From a virus: a DNA stretch of 22,746 bases. Location of the stretch: the IMG/VR virus record IMGVR_UViG_3300030331_005537, positions 1 through 22,746 of that record. One strand, given 5' to 3'. Positions 14,890 to 22,121 of this stretch are shown here, one piece after another (the stretch's first letter is position 1; every line of letters starts with the position of its first letter). Position numbers and translations under genes: made by a program. The notes below the pieces were generated by a model that saw only the letters and a program-made list of their open reading frames with translations, was not told where the DNA came from and ran no database searches.

Positions 14890-15542
14890 TATTTAATCTC
14901 TATATAATCGTCTATATTATTGAGAACGTAAAAATCATCCCAATAATACTCGGCCGCCCGTCTATAATTTTTGCTTTCCAAAAATGATTTTATATCATTT
15001 CTTCTCTCAGTCTCATAGTTGTGTTCTATGGTGAATGCCCCAATAGTGGGTAGAGTATCAAAATCTACACCCTTTAATACATTCAACTCAGATCCTTCTG
15101 TATCAATACTCACGTAATCAATAAACTCGGGGACATCATTTTCTATGAAAATGTCAGCTAATGTTTTGGTTTTGAGAGTCAATGACTCTTTATAGTCTAC
15201 AACACCGTCTTCATTTGGATAATCTTTTTTCTCTGTAAGTCCTGTTATGCCACTATAACAAGACTGTACCATGAACGATACCTCATGTCCACTTGTGTCT
15301 GAGACACACTCGTTCAATGCAATACATTCTCTGTTTTGCACAAGAGATTGCCACGAAGATGGAACAGGCTCTATACAGATACCTTTCCAATCAAAACATT
15401 TTTCCAGTAAGTACGTGTTACTTAGATTAGTGCCATCACAAGCACCCACCTCAACAAAGTAACCATCTTTTTTCATTTTATATAAATCAAGGATCCATAA
15501 ATCTTGATTTAGCTGACTCTTTTTAAATTCTAGATCTATCAT
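14889..15542 (-). CDS. FkbM-family SAM-dependent methyltransferase, copy 2
   Basis: The 217-aa protein begins KKSQLNQDLWILDLY, a common FkbM lead-in, then YFVEVGACDGTNLSNTYLLE (about 28-47, SAM-binding), GICIEPVP (about 54-61) and YVSIDTEGSELNVLKG (about 143-158), the FkbM hallmark. It is the first gene of the glycan island, 18 nt after RegA. The ribosome-binding site is weak (GAG eleven bases before the ATG), so expression may depend on read-through from the RegA operon. Predicted to O-methylate a sugar. Confidence 0.87.
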   Translation of the reverse strand: MIDLEFKKSQLNQDLWILDLYKMKKDGYFVEVGACDGTNLSNTYLLEKCFDWKGICIEPVPSSWQSLVQNRECIALNECVSDTSGHEVSFMVQSCYSGITGLTEKKDYPNEDGVVDYKESLTLKTKTLADIFIENDVPEFIDYVSIDTEGSELNVLKGVDFDTLPTIGAFTIEHNYETERRNDIKSFLESKNYRRAAEYYWDDFYVLNNIDDYIEIK

Positions 15543-15560
15543 AATAAATAATACTCAATA

Positions 15561-15959
15561 TCATTTTTTACCTATATGGTATTTAGGTACCAACTCCCAG
15601 TCATTTTTATCCTTGTGAGAAATGATTTTAATCTGCGCTAAACTGGCTTGGGGTTCCTTAACCTTTTCTGTCTCAATAATATCACACAAATTCCACTCAT
15701 TTAGTAAATCGACTATTGTGTTCCTCCTCGCTAAATCATCATCAGTTATGTCCGAAGACAATCCGTCAAGGATAAACAATTCTTTAAAGTGCATTATAGC
15801 GTATCTACCTCGTTTGTGCAAAATGTGGCACGACTGAAATAGTTTATTTTCTTTTCTAGAAGAGACACCTATTCGTGTGAGTGTTTCTCTGATTTTTAAA
15901 AAATCATCTTTTTCTCTTAGAGAAACTTCTACTCCGAGATCATTAAATATATTTTCCAT
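15561..15959 (-). CDS. regA: RegA translational repressor
   Basis: RegA binds the translation start regions of many early T4 messages, including its own, and represses them. The 132-aa protein matches T4 RegA along its length: DDFLKIRETLTRIGVSSRK, LFQSCHILHKRGRYAIMHFKE, DDDLARRNTI and the C-terminal WELVPKYHIGKK. T4 RegA is 122 aa. GGAG stands seven bases before the ATG at 15959. In T4 the neighbour after regA is DNA polymerase gene 43; here an FkbM methyltransferase follows after 18 nt, so this is the boundary between the core and the glycan island. Confidence 0.96.
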   Translation of the reverse strand: MENIFNDLGVEVSLREKDDFLKIRETLTRIGVSSRKENKLFQSCHILHKRGRYAIMHFKELFILDGLSSDITDDDLARRNTIVDLLNEWNLCDIIETEKVKEPQASLAQIKIISHKDKNDWELVPKYHIGKK

Positions 15960-16010
15960 ATTAATACTCCATACCCAATATCTAATAGTAGGCAGTAGTA
16001 TTTATTTATT
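15960..16010 (-). promoter_or_regulatory. regA leader with tandem AATAAATA motif and ribosome-binding site
   Basis: The 46-nt gap between gp62 and regA is the longest spacer in the replication block. On the minus strand it carries AATAAATA twice, overlapping, at 16010-16003 and 16006-15999. This resembles the T4 late promoter box TATAAATA and the NATAAATA form reported for T4-like cyanophages, and lies about 40 bases before the regA ATG. GGAG at 15970-15967 is the ribosome-binding site. By analogy with T4 this region is also where RegA could bind its own message. Promoter activity is inference. Confidence 0.45.
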
Positions 16011-16398
16011 TTCCATTCTTGGCACCACCAGTTTCCAGCTTATTTCGTATCCAATTTAGATCATCCTCAGACAGCATATCAATAACATCCCTAGCTCTCC
16101 TATCGGAATACCCATAAAATTGCTTAACTAGCTCCAAATTTTCCTCAGACTCTCTCTTTAACCACTTACTGTAACGCTTGTTTTTACGTATTGATTGTAG
16201 TAAATAGTCAAACTGCATCTTTTTGGGAGCATGGGCTCTTTGGTTCATTTCATTAACATATAAAACTGTGTCAATAAAATATGATAGACACCTGTTAACA
16301 ACAAATGGAGTATATTCCCTCTCGACGCTCTCATCATCGGTGTCGAGAAGGAACTCTTTGGTATAGTTGATTGCGTTTAAATACTCACTCAGTTTCAT
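16006..16398 (-). CDS. 62: Clamp loader small subunit, T4 gp62-like
   Basis: With gp44 this subunit loads the gp45 clamp on DNA. The 130-aa protein shows YTPFVVNRCLSYFIDTVLYVNEMNQ (about residues 29-53; T4 gp62 has a comparable stretch ending in YAMN) and FDYLLQSIRKNKRYSKWLKR, close to T4's [20 protein letters not shown]. It is shorter than T4 gp62 (187 aa). It begins inside the last codons of the GroES-like gene (14-nt overlap) with no clear ribosome-binding site, so it is probably translationally coupled. Position between gp44 and RegA fits exactly. Confidence 0.92.
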   Translation of the reverse strand: MKLSEYLNAINYTKEFLLDTDDESVEREYTPFVVNRCLSYFIDTVLYVNEMNQRAHAPKKMQFDYLLQSIRKNKRYSKWLKRESEENLELVKQFYGYSDRRARDVIDMLSEDDLNWIRNKLETGGAKNGK

Positions 16399-16678
16399 CT
16401 GGACGCTTTACAGCAAGAAGGTTGTGTGATTGAACCAAATCCAAAGACTCGTCACCCTGCTTGTAGAAACAGCCAGGATCTGCACCATACTTCCAATACA
16501 CATGATCTCCCTCCAGAATGTCTTCGGTTACCTCTGGACCAACAGAGACAACCTCACTCCATGTCATAAGATTATCGGGAAGATCATCCTTGTATACAAT
16601 ACCTGCGGAAGTAACATGTTCCTCTTTGAATACGGTCTTTACCGCAACCCAGTTTCCATACGCTTTAAACTTACTCAT
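16385..16678 (-). CDS. GroES-like co-chaperonin
   Basis: The 97-aa protein has the length and plan of GroES: GNWVAVKTVFKEEHVTSAGIVYKDD (about residues 8-32; GroES has DRV.VK....E..T.GGIVL), SEVVSVGPEV (about 41-50; GEVVAVGPG), ILEGDHVYWKYG (about 54-65; VKVGDRVLFGKY) and a final HNLLAVKR (about 85-92; DDILAVI). It could act with host GroEL to fold phage proteins, as T4 gp31 does, although it is GroES-like in sequence and T4 gp31 is not. It is inserted between gp44 and gp62, overlapping gp44 by ATGA and gp62 by 14 nt, which ties its dose to the clamp loader. Confidence 0.75.
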   Translation of the reverse strand: MSKFKAYGNWVAVKTVFKEEHVTSAGIVYKDDLPDNLMTWSEVVSVGPEVTEDILEGDHVYWKYGADPGCFYKQGDESLDLVQSHNLLAVKRPDETE

Positions 16679-17607
16679 TTAAATTCACACTCCATCATTA
16701 GCTCGACGATACACGCCGTAAGGTTAATTTCTTGATCTGCAACAAATGCAGATTTGTACTGATAATCTGCGAGGATAAGAATAGCTTGTGGGATAGACGA
16801 GGGCTGAAAATACTCATGAAGTCCCTCATATATTTTTCTAAACAGTTCAGTTTGTGAGTTGTCAAGATTTGAAACAACCCACTTCCTAGCCTCTGTAAAG
16901 TTTTTACTTTTCATCGACGATGCAAGCTCTTTAACTTGAATCTCACCAACCTGAGATAGAATCCCAATATCAATTACCCCAGCCACAGAGTAACGCTGAA
17001 GTTCGTTTAGAACTCTACGAAAATCCGGAAAATACTTAGTAATTAGCTGGGCAACAATGGCGTCCTCGTAGGGGATATTCTCACTTTCAAGAATAAACTT
17101 GACTCGATCCATGAACTGGCCAGCTAATGTGGGCTTTTCCTCAGAGGGAATTGTAAATTCGATATTTGTACATCTAGAGTGAATAGGAGAAATGATTCTA
17201 TTCTTATAATTGCAAGTTATGATAAACCTACAGTTATTCGCAAACTCCTCAATCGCACCACGAAGAGCAGGTTGAATGCTCTGTGCATTACTGTAATCAA
17301 ACTCATCGAGAATAACTACCTTTTTATTTCCACTAATAGATACCGTGCTAGCAAAGGTGCGAATCTTTGTCCTCAGAGTATCAATATTTCCATCTTCAGA
17401 GCAATTGATAATGATAAAATCCGCGTCAAGTTCATTGCAGAGTGCGCGAGCCACACTAGTCTTACCACATCCTGCCCCTCCGGTTAGAAGCAGGTTTTGA
17501 CACTCCCCTGATTTCACAATATCTTTGAAAGTGGTTTTCAAAGAAATAGGTAGAATACAATCATCAATCGTCGAAGGACGATACTTTTCTACGAGTAGAC
17601 CTTGCAT
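16675..17607 (-). CDS. 44: Clamp loader ATPase, T4 gp44-like
   Basis: This AAA+ ATPase opens and loads the sliding clamp. The 310-aa protein starts LLVEKYRPSTIDDCILP, and has Walker A GGAGCGKT (43-50), Walker B VVILDEFD (97-104), sensor-1 TCNY (131-134) and the SRC motif with the arginine finger (144-146). Length is close to T4 gp44 (319 aa). GGA precedes the ATG by five bases; the start is 2 nt after the gp45 stop, and its own stop overlaps the GroES-like gene by ATGA. Confidence 0.96.
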   Translation of the reverse strand: MQGLLVEKYRPSTIDDCILPISLKTTFKDIVKSGECQNLLLTGGAGCGKTSVARALCNELDADFIIINCSEDGNIDTLRTKIRTFASTVSISGNKKVVILDEFDYSNAQSIQPALRGAIEEFANNCRFIITCNYKNRIISPIHSRCTNIEFTIPSEEKPTLAGQFMDRVKFILESENIPYEDAIVAQLITKYFPDFRRVLNELQRYSVAGVIDIGILSQVGEIQVKELASSMKSKNFTEARKWVVSNLDNSQTELFRKIYEGLHEYFQPSSIPQAILILADYQYKSAFVADQEINLTACIVELMMECEFK

Positions 17608-17609
17608 AA

Positions 17610-18281
17610 TTATCCAGTATAGTTACTAGTTGACTCAAGAGCAACCCAATAAGTTACATCAATACCACTATTGACGAACTCACTGACAACCTTTTCTGTA
17701 ATATTTACCGTGTAATCTCCCGGAATAAACTTAAGGTTTTCAATCTTGAAGTGAAAATCAAATTCCGCCCCAGTTTCATTAATACCAACATCAATTGTAT
17801 AATCATTACTAGTTGGTTCAGTCTTATCAAGAACAACCGCTACGATAGCACCATCCTTCGACCGGATAGCGAGATCTGGAAGTTGCAAAACAGAGGCTGC
17901 TCTGAGGATCTCCTTGAAAACAGAGTCTGGGAGAACAAAAGATACGACTGTATCAGGCATATCGAGTCTCTTGGTTGGAACTGTAAGTAAAGATGGTTCG
18001 GAGTAGTAATACTTTACACAAGATCCACTTGCACTCCTAATTAAAACATACTTCTCGGTAAATTCAAAGTCTGGATCTTGGAACAAAGATATGGTTCCAA
18101 GGAACTTGGACAGATCCCAGATACCAAACTCAATGTCAAACTCCTCCGGAACCTTTGCCTCTGACATTACATTTTTAGCACCAGTTATTGTCGATAATGT
18201 ATTTCCAGGCTTAACTAAGATGTTTGAATTAATCGTAGAAAAATTCTTAAGAATTTCAAAAGTTTGCTTACTAAATTTCAC
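17610..18281 (-). CDS. 45: Sliding clamp (DNA polymerase processivity factor), T4 gp45-like
   Basis: Trimeric ring that tethers the polymerase and, in T4, is the mobile activator of late transcription. The 223-aa protein (T4 gp45 is 228) matches T4 at the start, KFSKQTFEILKNFSTINSNI versus KLSKDTTALLKNFATINSGI, then WDLSKFLGTISLF, and near the end KFIPGDYTVNI and YWVALES. The start codon is GTG at 18281, overlapping the stop of the 59-aa gene as GTGA, with GGAG nine bases upstream. GTG plus overlap suggests coupled translation from the small upstream gene. Confidence 0.95.
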   Translation of the reverse strand: MKFSKQTFEILKNFSTINSNILVKPGNTLSTITGAKNVMSEAKVPEEFDIEFGIWDLSKFLGTISLFQDPDFEFTEKYVLIRSASGSCVKYYYSEPSLLTVPTKRLDMPDTVVSFVLPDSVFKEILRAASVLQLPDLAIRSKDGAIVAVVLDKTEPTSNDYTIDVGINETGAEFDFHFKIENLKFIPGDYTVNITEKVVSEFVNSGIDVTYWVALESTSNYTG

Positions 18282-18457
18282 CGAGAGTCACTCCAGTCTT
18301 CCATTTCCATATATTCATCATAATCTAAATTTCCTTGTACGACATTTTTCAAGTTTTCCTTGGTATTATGTCTAGTTTTTTTTCGTCTATTTTTAGTAGA
18401 CTTGATACGGGGTTCATCATCATTACTATAATTTTTTTTACTAGTCTCTTTTTTCAT
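18278..18457 (-). CDS. Small 59-aa charged protein of unknown function upstream of gp45
   Basis: An ATG at 18457 opens a 59-codon frame whose TGA overlaps the GTG of gp45 (GTGA). The N-terminal two thirds is strongly basic (KSTKNRRKKTRHNTKEN at about 19-35) and the last 16 residues are strongly acidic (DYDEYMEMEDWSD). No hydrophobic core, signal peptide or membrane segment is visible, so it is probably disordered or a nucleic-acid or protein-binding peptide. The ribosome-binding site is weak (GAGA eleven bases upstream) and the gene follows the 105-aa gene by 15 nt. T4 has RpbA near gp45, but that protein is 129 aa and I see no similarity. The exact fit into the overlap chain is the main evidence that it is real. 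Confidence 0.7.
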   Translation of the reverse strand: MKKETSKKNYSNDDEPRIKSTKNRRKKTRHNTKENLKNVVQGNLDYDEYMEMEDWSDSR

Positions 18458-18472
18458 TATAACACATTTCTC

Positions 18473-18790
18473 TTAAAGTTCAACCCATTGTTTTGTATCA
18501 CCATCATCAATATAGCAGTACTTTTTACCTGTTTCGGCATTTATCCATTCATCACCAACATATGCATTTTTTGGCTTAGTAGATCTAAACGAAACCCGTG
18601 AGGATCCCCATGGAATCCAGTTTGGTGATAAATCAGGACTCAATCCAGAAATAGCCTGTGACGCTATAAACGCCTTTCCCTCAAATATAACTACATCTCC
18701 CAGTGCATATGAAAATGCCTGACCTGTGCTAGAGGTTGCCTTAAATTCACCTCTAAAAACTTGACGGATGGGAATACTCATATTGGTCAT
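18473..18790 (-). CDS. 105-aa protein with fibre-like/carbohydrate-binding-like modules
   Basis: Two short modules are visible. Residues 25-60 have YALGDVVIFEGKAFIASQAI...PNWIPWG, like the aromatic-rich chitin-binding (CBM5/12) type modules that often decorate phage fibres. Residues 70-105 have KPKNAYVGDEWINAETGKKYCYIDDGDTKQWVEL, a pattern common in phage fibre and neck-appendage proteins (GD.W....G..Y.Y.DDGD..QW). It overlaps the upstream gene by ATGA, which supports the ATG at 18790. A structural-like protein just before the sliding clamp is unexpected. Function as a virion protein is inference. Confidence 0.65.
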   Translation of the reverse strand: MTNMSIPIRQVFRGEFKATSSTGQAFSYALGDVVIFEGKAFIASQAISGLSPDLSPNWIPWGSSRVSFRSTKPKNAYVGDEWINAETGKKYCYIDDGDTKQWVEL

Positions 18791-19470
18791 TTGGTAACTC
18801 TTAGTATTATAGTATCTTTGTTAATTCTTCCTGTTGGCTTTTGTTCTCTTGCTCTCAATGTATTTATTTCATTTATCATTCTAGCAGGAGCACCCACCAA
18901 TAAAGATTTAATCCACTCATAACTTTTTCTTCCACAAGACTTAACTATACCAGAATCATAATTTTTAAGTGTGCTTCCCTTTACTGTCATACCAGAACTA
19001 GAGGTATACAGAGAAACTTTTTTCTGCTTAACATTGTAAAGAAGAACTTGTTTTGATCCGATAAGTTCAACAGGGTCTACACTTGAACCAATATAATCAT
19101 GATTGCTAAGATACTTTAAATTCTTAACGACCTTTATAGGATCAATATTGCGCTTTCTTCTTTTAATTGTGCCTTTTATTGAAAATTCAGTGACTATAAC
19201 CTCTAAGTAACTTTGCAGTCGCTTTAGCTTTGTCATATTAAGGTATGACCAACCCTCTACCAAATCAGAATCTCCATTGCTAACAACGGATGAAATTTCA
19301 TCAAGTAATTTACTAAAATGATTTGCTATCTGCTTTGCCTCTCTAGGCTTGACTTGGTTTGTTGTTATCAGAGCCTTTACATTTCTTCTAACCACACTAT
19401 CGTTAGACTGAAGTGCTTCAATATATTCGTCAATCCATTTTTCTACTATACACGCTGTTTCAGAGATCAT
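18787..19470 (-). CDS. Protein of unknown function, 227 aa
   Basis: I do not recognise the family. The first 100 residues are helical and polar (VEKWIDEYIEALQ, KPREAKQIANHFSKLLDEI), a basic KGTIKRRKRN stretch follows at about 100-109, and the second half looks like beta-strands: KQVLLYNVKQKKVSLYTSSSGMTVKGSTLKN (about 139-169), then a helix ending in INTLRAREQ. The lysine and arginine content would suit nucleic-acid binding. I chose the ATG at 19470: it makes an ATGA overlap with the methyltransferase gene and has GGA eight bases upstream; a TTG four codons earlier is less likely. It sits in the same overlap chain as the replication genes. Confidence 0.7.
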   Translation of the reverse strand: MISETACIVEKWIDEYIEALQSNDSVVRRNVKALITTNQVKPREAKQIANHFSKLLDEISSVVSNGDSDLVEGWSYLNMTKLKRLQSYLEVIVTEFSIKGTIKRRKRNIDPIKVVKNLKYLSNHDYIGSSVDPVELIGSKQVLLYNVKQKKVSLYTSSSGMTVKGSTLKNYDSGIVKSCGRKSYEWIKSLLVGAPARMINEINTLRAREQKPTGRINKDTIILRVTK

Positions 19471-21047
19471 TTTGGTTTCCAAAAAACAAACACAGGTTCA
19501 TACTTAAGGTAACGACCATTCACTTTGCAAAAATTCTTACACTTAGGAATCCCATTTTCATCTAATCTATTTTGTCCGGGCATGGATTCCATTGCCATTT
19601 TCAATGTATATTTATACACCATTCCATGATTTTCTAGAATTTTTATTGAATCTTCTTCTAGTGGTAAATAATTATCTTTAACTTTAATGTCTGCTACATT
19701 CCAAAGAAGATAACGTTCAGGACGCAACCAGTCAACACAATTTTTTAGGGTAGGATAAAGAAATCCATCTCGCCATGATTCATACGACGAGCCAAACTTT
19801 TTGTAAGACTGGTTCTCATCTTCACTATACGCCTCTCTGTTAAAATAAGGAGGTGAAGTAAATACCAAATCAATTGATCCACGGTGTTTTTGAAAATTTT
19901 CATCCTTATGAATTTCCTCAGAGCCTAGTTGGTATAGCTCGTAATTATTTGTTGAACTGAAGAAGGGATTGCCGCGATACGTTTCATTGTTATAAAAATC
20001 AGCGATATCAGAATATTTAGAGCGGTTATTGTCATAGAAATTATCAGGATTAGGATCAGTGCCAATGTAAAGAATGTTCCTATCATCACGACAGCACATA
20101 GCCCCAAGAATTCTCCCACCCCAGCCTGAACTCGGGTCATAGATTTTAATTGTTTCCTGTGACTTGATATCATCAGTGAACCTTTCATAAAGATATTTAG
20201 CTGTCATAGGAGGAAAATTAACAGCAGGCTGTATATAACCAATTCTGAATGATTTAAACCCAGCAGGGAATACTCTGTTCCCTTTTTTGTATATCCGAAT
20301 AGCATACAGTCTCTCTTTGGACAGATTTTCAATATCAAACGTGGAGTGATGTTTATAGGAAAGCATATCCTTCCACTCCTCAACTTGTTCCATAGTTAGT
20401 TGTAGAATATCTGATTGCTCAACCTGATGGTAACTAGTGCTCAAACCATCACGAATCTTAACTTCTTCTAGCATAAAGTCATGTTCCCGAAACACATCGG
20501 GATTATTAAAATACAATTCTAGCCATTGAACAGCCGATGATACATCGACGATAGAGTGCTTTTTACTATGCTTGAGAGCAGAAGTAGCATGAGAATAAAA
20601 AGAATCGCGGCGAAGGTGGCGATTTGCACCACGCACAACCCTAGATAAATATTCTGGATTTGCGACCAGATCGTAGATAGAATAACCATCATCATTCTCG
20701 CTATAGTTAATTCTTGTTTTAAACATGTTAGAAAACCACTGATCCACCTCTACACCACCACGAGACTTATTTATTATGACATCATCTGTGATATTAGATA
20801 GTTCATCTGTGTGTGTAAACTGATGAACTGGATATTCTGCTAACTTGTTAAAGGATTCTATAATTTGTTTTTTATTTTTCCCCATCCGAGGAGGGCATCC
20901 GTATGCATCCCATGCGCGTGTTATCTCTCTCCGCATACGGATGACCCATTCCTCGAACTTATGGGGAGTCATGGACAATAGCTCTTCAAATAAAACATTC
21001 ACATCGCTATTAATAACATAATCGTTTCGTTCGTAGAACTTTGTCAT
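19467..21047 (-). CDS. Putative DNA amino-methyltransferase (SPPY motif) with large N-terminal extension
   Basis: The 526-aa protein has a C-terminal methyltransferase domain: IYDPSSGWGGRILGAM (about 302-317, SAM-binding), YIGTDPNP (about 327-334) and DLVFTSPPYFNREAYS (about 393-408). SPPY followed by F is the catalytic motif of N4-cytosine or N6-adenine methylases. The first 300 residues carry no motif I know; they are charged and helical with FEEWVIRMRREITRAWDAYGCPP early and a FPAGFKSFRIGYIQPAVNFPPMTAKYLYERF stretch leading into the domain. The ATG at 21047 lies 10 nt after the glutamine synthetase stop; a TTG at 21095 would overlap that gene. It may modify phage DNA against host restriction; RNA or other targets are possible. 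Confidence 0.78.
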   Translation of the reverse strand: MTKFYERNDYVINSDVNVLFEELLSMTPHKFEEWVIRMRREITRAWDAYGCPPRMGKNKKQIIESFNKLAEYPVHQFTHTDELSNITDDVIINKSRGGVEVDQWFSNMFKTRINYSENDDGYSIYDLVANPEYLSRVVRGANRHLRRDSFYSHATSALKHSKKHSIVDVSSAVQWLELYFNNPDVFREHDFMLEEVKIRDGLSTSYHQVEQSDILQLTMEQVEEWKDMLSYKHHSTFDIENLSKERLYAIRIYKKGNRVFPAGFKSFRIGYIQPAVNFPPMTAKYLYERFTDDIKSQETIKIYDPSSGWGGRILGAMCCRDDRNILYIGTDPNPDNFYDNNRSKYSDIADFYNNETYRGNPFFSSTNNYELYQLGSEEIHKDENFQKHRGSIDLVFTSPPYFNREAYSEDENQSYKKFGSSYESWRDGFLYPTLKNCVDWLRPERYLLWNVADIKVKDNYLPLEEDSIKILENHGMVYKYTLKMAMESMPGQNRLDENGIPKCKNFCKVNGRYLKYEPVFVFWKPK

Positions 21048-21057
21048 ATCTGATATG

Positions 21058-22119
21058 TTACACGAAAAGACTAGGCTGTGCAACCTCTTTTTCAATAATA
21101 TTCATGTATTTAGTTATGGCACCAATAGATTCATAAGGATCAATATTTGCGGCAGGTCTTCGATCTTCTATGTGACCTCTACCACGATTTGCCGTTGATA
21201 TAGGAATACGAATAGATGCGTTCCTGTCAGAAACCCCCCAAGTGTAATCTTCAATATGAGCGGTTTCATGGTCACCAGTTAGGCGCTTATCATTGTCCTT
21301 ACCATAAACAGAGAGCATTTCATATCCATAGTCACCAATCAATCTACAGATTTCATTTATGTCATCCATACTAGCATCTTCTCGCATAAACTTAGTAGAG
21401 AAATTAATGTGAGCACCAGACCCATTCCAATCACCAGAAATTGGTTTAGGATCTAGCTTAATATACAGATTGTTTTGCTCTGCTAAAATTTCTAAAATAA
21501 ATCTAGCCACCCAAAGATGGTCACATACATCAATAACATTAGCAGGACCAACTTGATATTCCCATTGAGAGAGCATAACCTCTGCATTAGTTCCCTGTAT
21601 CGGCACACCAATTCGATTACACATTTCCGCGTGTTCATCAACTAGAGATCTATGATTGATGACATCACCACCAACCCCACAGTAGTATCTACCCTGTGGA
21701 GGAGGGAATCCATTTTCTGGCCATCCACTTGGTCTACCAGTTTTTTTATCAAAAATAACGTACTCTTGCTCTATACCAAACTTTAGATTTTTAGATACCG
21801 TGGACAATCCACCACACTGATCAATAATTGATCTGAGCTTTGCCCGAGTATTTGAACTATGTGGTGAGCCGTCAGGATTCATCACCTCACATAAAACTAT
21901 GTGGGTCATTCCCAAAGGATCAACAGGATTTTTATACAATTTAACTGGTTCAAGAATGCAATCACTATCTTCACCGTCTGCTTGCATAGTGCTAGAGCCA
22001 TCGAATCCCCAGATAGGAAGATCCTTCATATCTAACTCGTAGCCATTAAAGTAGCGAGTCTTCATTCTCAAATTTTTTACTTCGTAACCATCTAACCACA
22101 CATAATCTAGTTTATACAT
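21058..22119 (-). CDS. glnA: Glutamine synthetase, type II (GSII, GlnII-like)
   Basis: Makes glutamine from glutamate, ammonia and ATP. The 353-aa protein (GSII is usually 350-370) has all main signatures: WGFDGSST (37-44), FGIEQEY (114-120, metal-binding Glu), QGRYYCGVGGD (142-152), GTNAEVMLSQWEYQVG (176-191), NGSGAHINFST (232-242), RLTGDHETA (279-287) and IEDRRPAANIDPY (317-329). Nothing essential looks lost, so it is probably active. AGGAG seven bases before the ATG at 22119 is one of the best ribosome-binding sites here; the start is 2 nt after the preceding stop. GSII is typical of eukaryotes and some bacteria, so acquisition from a cellular donor is likely. It may redirect host nitrogen during infection. 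Confidence 0.95.
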   Translation of the reverse strand: MYKLDYVWLDGYEVKNLRMKTRYFNGYELDMKDLPIWGFDGSSTMQADGEDSDCILEPVKLYKNPVDPLGMTHIVLCEVMNPDGSPHSSNTRAKLRSIIDQCGGLSTVSKNLKFGIEQEYVIFDKKTGRPSGWPENGFPPPQGRYYCGVGGDVINHRSLVDEHAEMCNRIGVPIQGTNAEVMLSQWEYQVGPANVIDVCDHLWVARFILEILAEQNNLYIKLDPKPISGDWNGSGAHINFSTKFMREDASMDDINEICRLIGDYGYEMLSVYGKDNDKRLTGDHETAHIEDYTWGVSDRNASIRIPISTANRGRGHIEDRRPAANIDPYESIGAITKYMNIIEKEVAQPSLFV

Positions 22120-22121
22120 TC

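Noticed and set aside
197-15542. Bacterial O-antigen or capsule locus
   Set aside because: No flippase, polymerase, chain-length regulator or ABC exporter is present, and the run is joined to phage replication genes on the same strand in the same overlap style.
18278-18457. The 59-aa protein as RpbA
   Set aside because: T4 RpbA is 129 aa and I see no shared motif; position alone is not enough.
21048-21095. TTG start adding 16 residues to the SPPY methyltransferase
   Set aside because: It would overlap the end of glutamine synthetase with a rare start codon; the ATG at 21047 follows that gene by 10 nt.
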